Made by a program: the position numbers and the translations under genes | Shown: positions 4,101 through 5,891 of the stretch, one piece after another | Numbering within the stretch: position 1 is the first letter of the stretch | Layout: the number at the start of each line of letters is the position of its first letter | The notes under the pieces: generated by a model | The model's database searches: none | What the model saw: only the letters and a program-made list of their open reading frames with translations | What the model was told of the DNA's origin: nothing | NCBI GenBank assembly: GCA_023252065.1 | Contig: JAHEXO010000161.1 | Span: 1-5,891 of the forward strand | Direction of reading: 5' to 3' | Length of the DNA: 5,891 bases | Source of the DNA: Nocardioides sp. | Lineage (GTDB): Bacteria; Actinomycetota; Actinomycetes; Propionibacteriales; Nocardioidaceae

Positions 4101-5891
4101 CATCGTGCAGAGCTGTGGCTACACCAGCGGCCGCGCCGCCGGCGGCATCGACGTCTCCGGCGACGGGGCCGGGCCGCTCTACTCCGAGACGCTCCCGCCC
4201 AAGGACCCGTTCGCGCTGCGCACGCTGTACGACCCGCCGACCGGCAGCCCGGCCAACGTGCCGCCGCTGACCCTGAGCCACCTCCAGGCCGCCGTGACCG
4301 GAGCAGCCGACCACGGAGGAGGCTGGGTGCCCCTGACCTTCCACGAGATCTGCTCCCAGCAGTACGACGCCGCGAACTACTCGTTCTGCATGAGTGACTG
4401 GGGACCGATCGAGCTCTCGACGCTCAGCGCCTTCCTCGACTGGCTGCAGAACGCGGGCCAGCCGGGTGGCGCGCCCGCGCGCACCGTGGTGCAGACCGTC
4501 TCGCGAGTGATGAACGGTCCGGACACACAGGCCCCCAACACGGTGCTGACCTGCAACGGGTCGGCCTGCGCGCCGACCGCGTACGCCGGCTCGGTGACGG
4601 TCGCCTTCAAGGCGACCGACCCCGGCGGCACCGGCATCGCCGCGACCTACTTCACGACCGACGGCTCGACCCCGACGACCGCGAGCCCGAAGGCCGGCCA
4701 GGCGTTCACGATCAACGGCAACACGACCTTCACGTTCTTCTCCGTCGACAACAGTGGCAACTCCGAGCCGGTCCAGACGCTGACGGTGCTGGCGACGCCA
4801 CGCACGGACCCGGTGGTCGGCACCGCGGGCGACATCGCCTGTGACCCGTCGGCACCTGCCTTCAACTCCGGGCTGGGGACCGACTCCGACTGCCGCGCCG
4901 CGCACACGGCGCCGCTCCTCGAGGGCGTGGACGCGGTGCTCCCGCTCGGCTACAACCAGTACGACTGCGGCGGCACCGCGGCGTACGCCCAGTCCTACGA
5001 CCCGACGTGGGGCGTGCTGAAGTCGATCACGCACCCGGTCCCGGGCGACAAGGACATCGCGCCGACCGGTGGGACCGACTGCCCGAACGTCCCGGGATCG
5101 GGCTACTACCAGTACTTCGGTGCCGCGGCGGGCGACCCCTCGAAGGGCTACTACAGCTATGACCTGGGGCAGTGGCACGTCGTCGCGCTGAACTCTGCGC
5201 CGTGCCCGGACAACACCGCGTTCTGTGCCGCCGGCTCCGCCCAGGAGCAGTGGCTGAAGCAGGACCTGGCAGCCAACAACGCGGCCTGCACGCTCGCCTA
5301 CTACCAGAACCCGCGGTTCACGTCGTCGGGCGGTGGCGGCAACGACTTCATGCAGCCGTTCTGGCAGGACCTCTATGACGGTGGCGTCGACGTCGTGCTC
5401 AACGGTGACTCCCACTGGTACGAGCGGTTCACGCCGGTCAACGGCGCAGGGCAGGCGGATGTCGCAAACGGGGTCCGGGAGTTCATCGTCGGCACCGGCG
5501 GCGCCGGTCTCGACACGCCCGGCAACCAGCTGGCGATCAGCGAGAAGCTCAACGCGACGACGCACGGGGTCATGCGCCTCACGCTGCACGGCGGCTCCTA
5601 CGACTGGGCGTTCGTGCCGGACGAGGGCACGTTCACCGACTCCGGCACGACGTCCTGCCACGGCAAGCCGACGCCTCCGGACACCACGGCCCCCACGACC
5701 GCCATTGCCTGCAACGGTGCCCCGTGCACCGGCTGGTACCGCAGCGGTCCCCAGGTGTCCCTGGCAGCGGTGGACAACACCGGCGGCTCCGGCGTCGACA
5801 AGACCTACTACACGACCGACGGCAGCGTGCCGACCACTGCGAGCACCCAGTACACCGGGCCGTTCACGCTGGCGAGCACGTCGACGGTGAG
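1072..5891 (+). CDS. Giant secreted modular protein: three deacetylase (CE4) modules, six Ig-like modules, one metallophosphatase-like module; 3' end beyond window
   Basis: Seen: 1606 codons without a stop, continuing past the window. Order by residue: signal peptide 1-40; CE4-like 1 (44-273); Ig-like pair (274-463); CE4-like 2 (464-706); Ig-like pair (707-895); CE4-like 3 (896-1150); Ig-like (1151-1243); calcineurin-like metallophosphatase (1244-1530); Ig-like (1537 onward). Known: CE4/NodB enzymes remove N- or O-acetyl groups from glycans such as chitin, peptidoglycan or poly-GlcNAc, using one Asp-His-His-bound metal. Chitobiase C-terminal modules are Ig-like accessory or spacer domains. 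Only CE4 module 3 has a full catalytic set (Asp904, Asp905, His960, His964, His1091). Modules 1 and 2 and the metallophosphatase have lost most ligands. Inferred: an exported glycan deacetylase with several non-catalytic, perhaps glycan-binding, modules. Codon use is uniform along its length, with no frameshift or sign of a recently acquired segment. No anchor is visible because the C-terminus is missing. The domain calls are firm; substrate and biological role are unknown. Confidence 0.9.
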   Translation, partial: MSRFSSPARIPRPWRSGISRLVTLVLAVGALAAVAAPAHAAGPAYVVLEFDNNAASQYSLAYNQALQPHNAKATFYISSTSVTGGGAGQMSWAQVGTLASAGNDIGGKSSATNLTTDPDPTTKVCSDRAAILSHGLTPVGFAYPGGANNATVQGIVKGCGYGNARSITSGTESVPPANWFATKANAPGTVTLASMQSAVTAAANNGGLVQLVIGRVCSSTLDAANYTSCSAASGHVELSDLNSFLDWMAIAGQSGGAPANAQLSRLSAVVALADSSAPTTTIACNGAPCTSTPYSGVVGVTLSATDTGSGLASTHYTVDGTDPTLASPTYSGSFNVNGANSSTTVKFRSWDYQGNVEPVQTQVIQAPTDGAAPSTTITCNNAACGSSPYVATVTVGLSATDTGGSGVAATYYTTDGSTPTTSSTAYTSPFVLNTPGTYNVRYFSTDNAGNAEQVQSQSLTVAPVTTKVSLTFDNGSVGQYTLGWLQALKPHNAAATFYLNSGNVGVSGNIMSWAQVGDLAAGGNDIGGKTVSSTNLLTDPNPTAQVCDDRTTLRQHGLDPVGFAYPGGAGANDQATRDIVKGCGYGVARSAGSLSPTGPTYAEKLPPNQWYSTRAYAPSGQVTLANLKALVNGAAANGGGWSQVVITRVCSQSVDPNGYATCTTAAGWIELADLNAFLDWMAQAGQSGGAPAGAALSTVRDAAISADTIAPSTTATCNGAACATSTYTSTVYVALSGTDVGSAVASTHYTTDGSTPTLASPTYTRRIPITSTTTLTYRSWDHAGNAEAANTLVVNASLPADGTPPTTVIACDGQPCTTNGYNGSTKVTLTADDGTGWGVDSTYYTTDGSTPTTSSQVYNGAFNLTTGTYTVQWFSTDLAGNAEPVSSQQIVVLAPKTVVSLTFDDGLLTQYNLADKKALKPHGMVGTFYNVSGANNVDEQHMTWAQLTDLNNDGNEIGGHTVDHVSLKGMTDLTAETYQVCQDRQNLIAHGFDPTSFAYPTGAYDAQAESIVQSCGYTSGRAAGGIDVSGDGAGPLYSETLPPKDPFALRTLYDPPTGSPANVPPLTLSHLQAAVTGAADHGGGWVPLTFHEICSQQYDAANYSFCMSDWGPIELSTLSAFLDWLQNAGQPGGAPARTVVQTVSRVMNGPDTQAPNTVLTCNGSACAPTAYAGSVTVAFKATDPGGTGIAATYFTTDGSTPTTASPKAGQAFTINGNTTFTFFSVDNSGNSEPVQTLTVLATPRTDPVVGTAGDIACDPSAPAFNSGLGTDSDCRAAHTAPLLEGVDAVLPLGYNQYDCGGTAAYAQSYDPTWGVLKSITHPVPGDKDIAPTGGTDCPNVPGSGYYQYFGAAAGDPSKGYYSYDLGQWHVVALNSAPCPDNTAFCAAGSAQEQWLKQDLAANNAACTLAYYQNPRFTSSGGGGNDFMQPFWQDLYDGGVDVVLNGDSHWYERFTPVNGAGQADVANGVREFIVGTGGAGLDTPGNQLAISEKLNATTHGVMRLTLHGGSYDWAFVPDEGTFTDSGTTSCHGKPTPPDTTAPTTAIACNGAPCTGWYRSGPQVSLAAVDNTGGSGVDKTYYTTDGSVPTTASTQYTGPFTLASTSTV
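1201..1890 (+). other. CE4-like module 1, catalytically degenerate
   Basis: Residues 44-273 follow the NodB-type order, but the ligands are replaced. The T-F-D-D motif is E-F-D-N (49-52), keeping the catalytic-base Asp51 but changing the metal Asp to Asn52. The H-x3-H segment is K-S-S-A-T after Ile-Gly-Gly (Lys108 to Thr112). The C-terminal motif His is Gly214, in VIGRVC. The structural F-A-Y-P-G-G motif (141-146) and four cysteines (125, 159, 217, 229) equivalent to those of the other two modules are kept, so the fold is probably intact. It is expected to be inactive as a metal-dependent deacetylase and could still bind a glycan. Confidence 0.75.
1891..2460 (+). other. Two Ig-like chitobiase C-terminal-type modules (Ig1, Ig2)
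   Basis: Residues 274-368 and 369-463. Each begins with an Ala-Pro-x-Thr-Thr strand and a cysteine pair (284/289 and 379/384), then the hallmark (H/Y)-Y-T-x-D-G-(S/T) turn (315-321 and 411-417), and ends with a W/S-x-D-x-x-G-N strand before the next linker. Ig1 has the LASPTY and RSWD signature and Ig2 the TPTTSS and FSTD signature. The same ordered pair recurs after module 2. They probably act as spacers or carbohydrate-contacting modules. Confidence 0.8.
2461..3189 (+). other. CE4-like module 2, catalytically degenerate
   Basis: Residues 464-706. The first motif is L-T-F-D-N-G (470-475): Asp473 is kept but the metal Asp is Asn474. The H-x3-H segment is K-T-V-S-S (529-533). The C-terminal motif His is Thr647, in VITRVC. 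FAYPGG and the four equivalent cysteines (547, 583, 650, 662) are kept. The Asn, Lys and Arg648 substitutions are shared with module 1, indicating that the catalytic site was lost before the two copies separated. Confidence 0.75.
3190..3756 (+). other. Two Ig-like chitobiase C-terminal-type modules (Ig3, Ig4)
   Basis: Residues 707-800 and 801-895. The cysteine pairs are 717/722 and 811/816, and the YTTDGSTP turns lie at 749-756 and 844-851. Ig3 shares LASPTY and RSWD with Ig1, and Ig4 shares TTSS and FSTD with Ig2, which matches duplication of the whole three-module unit. Confidence 0.8.
3757..4521 (+). other. CE4/NodB deacetylase module 3, complete active site
   Basis: Residues 896-1150. 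It carries L-T-F-D-D-G (901-906), with Asp904 as the expected base and Asp905 as metal ligand, and H-T-V-D-H (960-964) for the metal histidines. The F-A-Y-P-T-G-A-Y-D loop (997-1005) and T-F-H-E (1089-1092), with His1091 as the expected catalytic acid, complete the set. The arginine often found in the third NodB motif is absent, as in the FAYP-type branch of the family. Four cysteines (981, 1015, 1094, 1106) align with those of modules 1 and 2. This is the only deacetylase module in the window predicted to be active. Substrate is unknown: chitin, peptidoglycan and poly-GlcNAc are all possible. Confidence 0.85.
4522..4800 (+). other. Ig-like chitobiase C-terminal-type module (Ig5)
   Basis: Residues 1151-1243, with cysteine pair 1161/1166, turn Y-F-T-T-D-G-S-T-P (1193-1201) and end strand FFSVDNSGNSE. 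It resembles the second-position modules Ig2 and Ig4. The LASPTY-type partner seen after modules 1 and 2 is missing here, and the metallophosphatase follows directly. Confidence 0.8.
4801..5661 (+). other. Calcineurin-like metallophosphatase module, probable pseudoenzyme
   Basis: Residues 1244-1530 follow, segment by segment, the secreted actinobacterial metallophosphoesterase family: AGDIACDP, VLPLG-NQY, SITHPV-G, YYSYDLG-WHVVALNS, EQWLKQDLA, CTLAY, VDVVLNG, YERF, REFIVGTGG. The metal-ligand positions differ from the family as I remember it. GDNQ is G-Y-N-Q (Tyr1294), GNHE is G-D-K-D (1325-1328), the H-x-P histidine is Gln1412 and GHDH is G-D-S-H (1445-1448). Only Asp1254 and the last His1448 remain. 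The fold assignment is strong. Loss of the two-metal centre is inferred from comparison with remembered family motifs. Confidence 0.8.
5680..5891 (+). other. Ig-like chitobiase C-terminal-type module (Ig6), cut by window end
   Basis: From residue 1537: Asp-Thr-Thr-Ala-Pro start, cysteine pair 1547/1552 and turn Y-Y-T-T-D-G-S (1579-1585). The TPTTAS-type signature groups it with Ig2, Ig4 and Ig5. The module is broken off at residue 1606 by the end of the window, so further modules may follow. Confidence 0.75.

Noticed and set aside
1344..4397. Long plus-strand open frames at 1344-2714 and 2817-4397 in a second frame.
   Set aside because: They overlap the giant gene fully and encode Arg/His/Gln-rich low-complexity sequence with no signal or motif. 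The other frame encodes recognisable domains throughout, so these are GC-driven shadows.
1660..5661. A 1333-codon open frame on the minus strand, antisense to the giant gene.
   Set aside because: Its codons are exact reverse complements of the sense codons, so it can only stop where the sense gene uses TTA, CTA or TCA, codons almost absent in this high-GC gene. It ends precisely at the one TCA serine codon (1660-1662). The product is Arg/Val/Gly-rich with no domains, and there is no reason to think it is expressed.
4801..5661. Sequencing error or frameshift as the cause of the altered metallophosphatase motifs.
   Set aside because: The family-like sequence continues in one frame before, between and after every altered motif, and most of the changes need more than one base substitution. 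Local frameshifts would have scrambled the flanking conserved residues.

Overview
The window comes from a very GC-rich genome with almost exclusively G or C at third codon positions. Together with Sec-exported, cysteine-containing, Ala/Gly/Thr-rich proteins, this points to an actinomycete. A Nocardioides-like member of the Propionibacteriales is my best guess, from remembered similarity of the protein families and not from a search.

Layout: two divergently transcribed genes for secreted proteins face away from a 269-bp intergenic region, and both run off the window. On the minus strand (802 to 1) is the first 267 residues of an exported lysozyme/transglycosylase-like protein. On the plus strand (1072 to 5891) is the first 1606 residues of a giant exported modular protein. 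Its order is signal peptide, CE4/NodB-type polysaccharide deacetylase module 1, two chitobiase-C-terminal-type Ig-like modules, deacetylase module 2, two more Ig-like modules, deacetylase module 3, one Ig-like module, a calcineurin-like metallophosphatase module, then a further Ig-like module cut by the window end. Neither real gene has a stop codon inside the window.

The most interesting reading is of the active sites. Deacetylase modules 1 and 2 have lost the metal ligands (second Asp to Asn, first His to Lys, second His to Thr/Ser, C-terminal His to Gly/Thr), while module 3 keeps the complete set. The metallophosphatase module keeps its scaffold in detail but has replaced most of its metal ligands. 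The visible part of the protein therefore looks like one live deacetylase embedded among three pseudoenzyme modules and six Ig-like modules. Modules 1 and 2, each with its two Ig-like modules, form a duplicated unit of about 425 residues.

How the genes may work together: both products should be exported and both families act on cell-envelope or extracellular glycans. A shared role in wall or exopolysaccharide remodelling is plausible, but it is inferred from family and from the divergent arrangement. The substrate is not visible from sequence.
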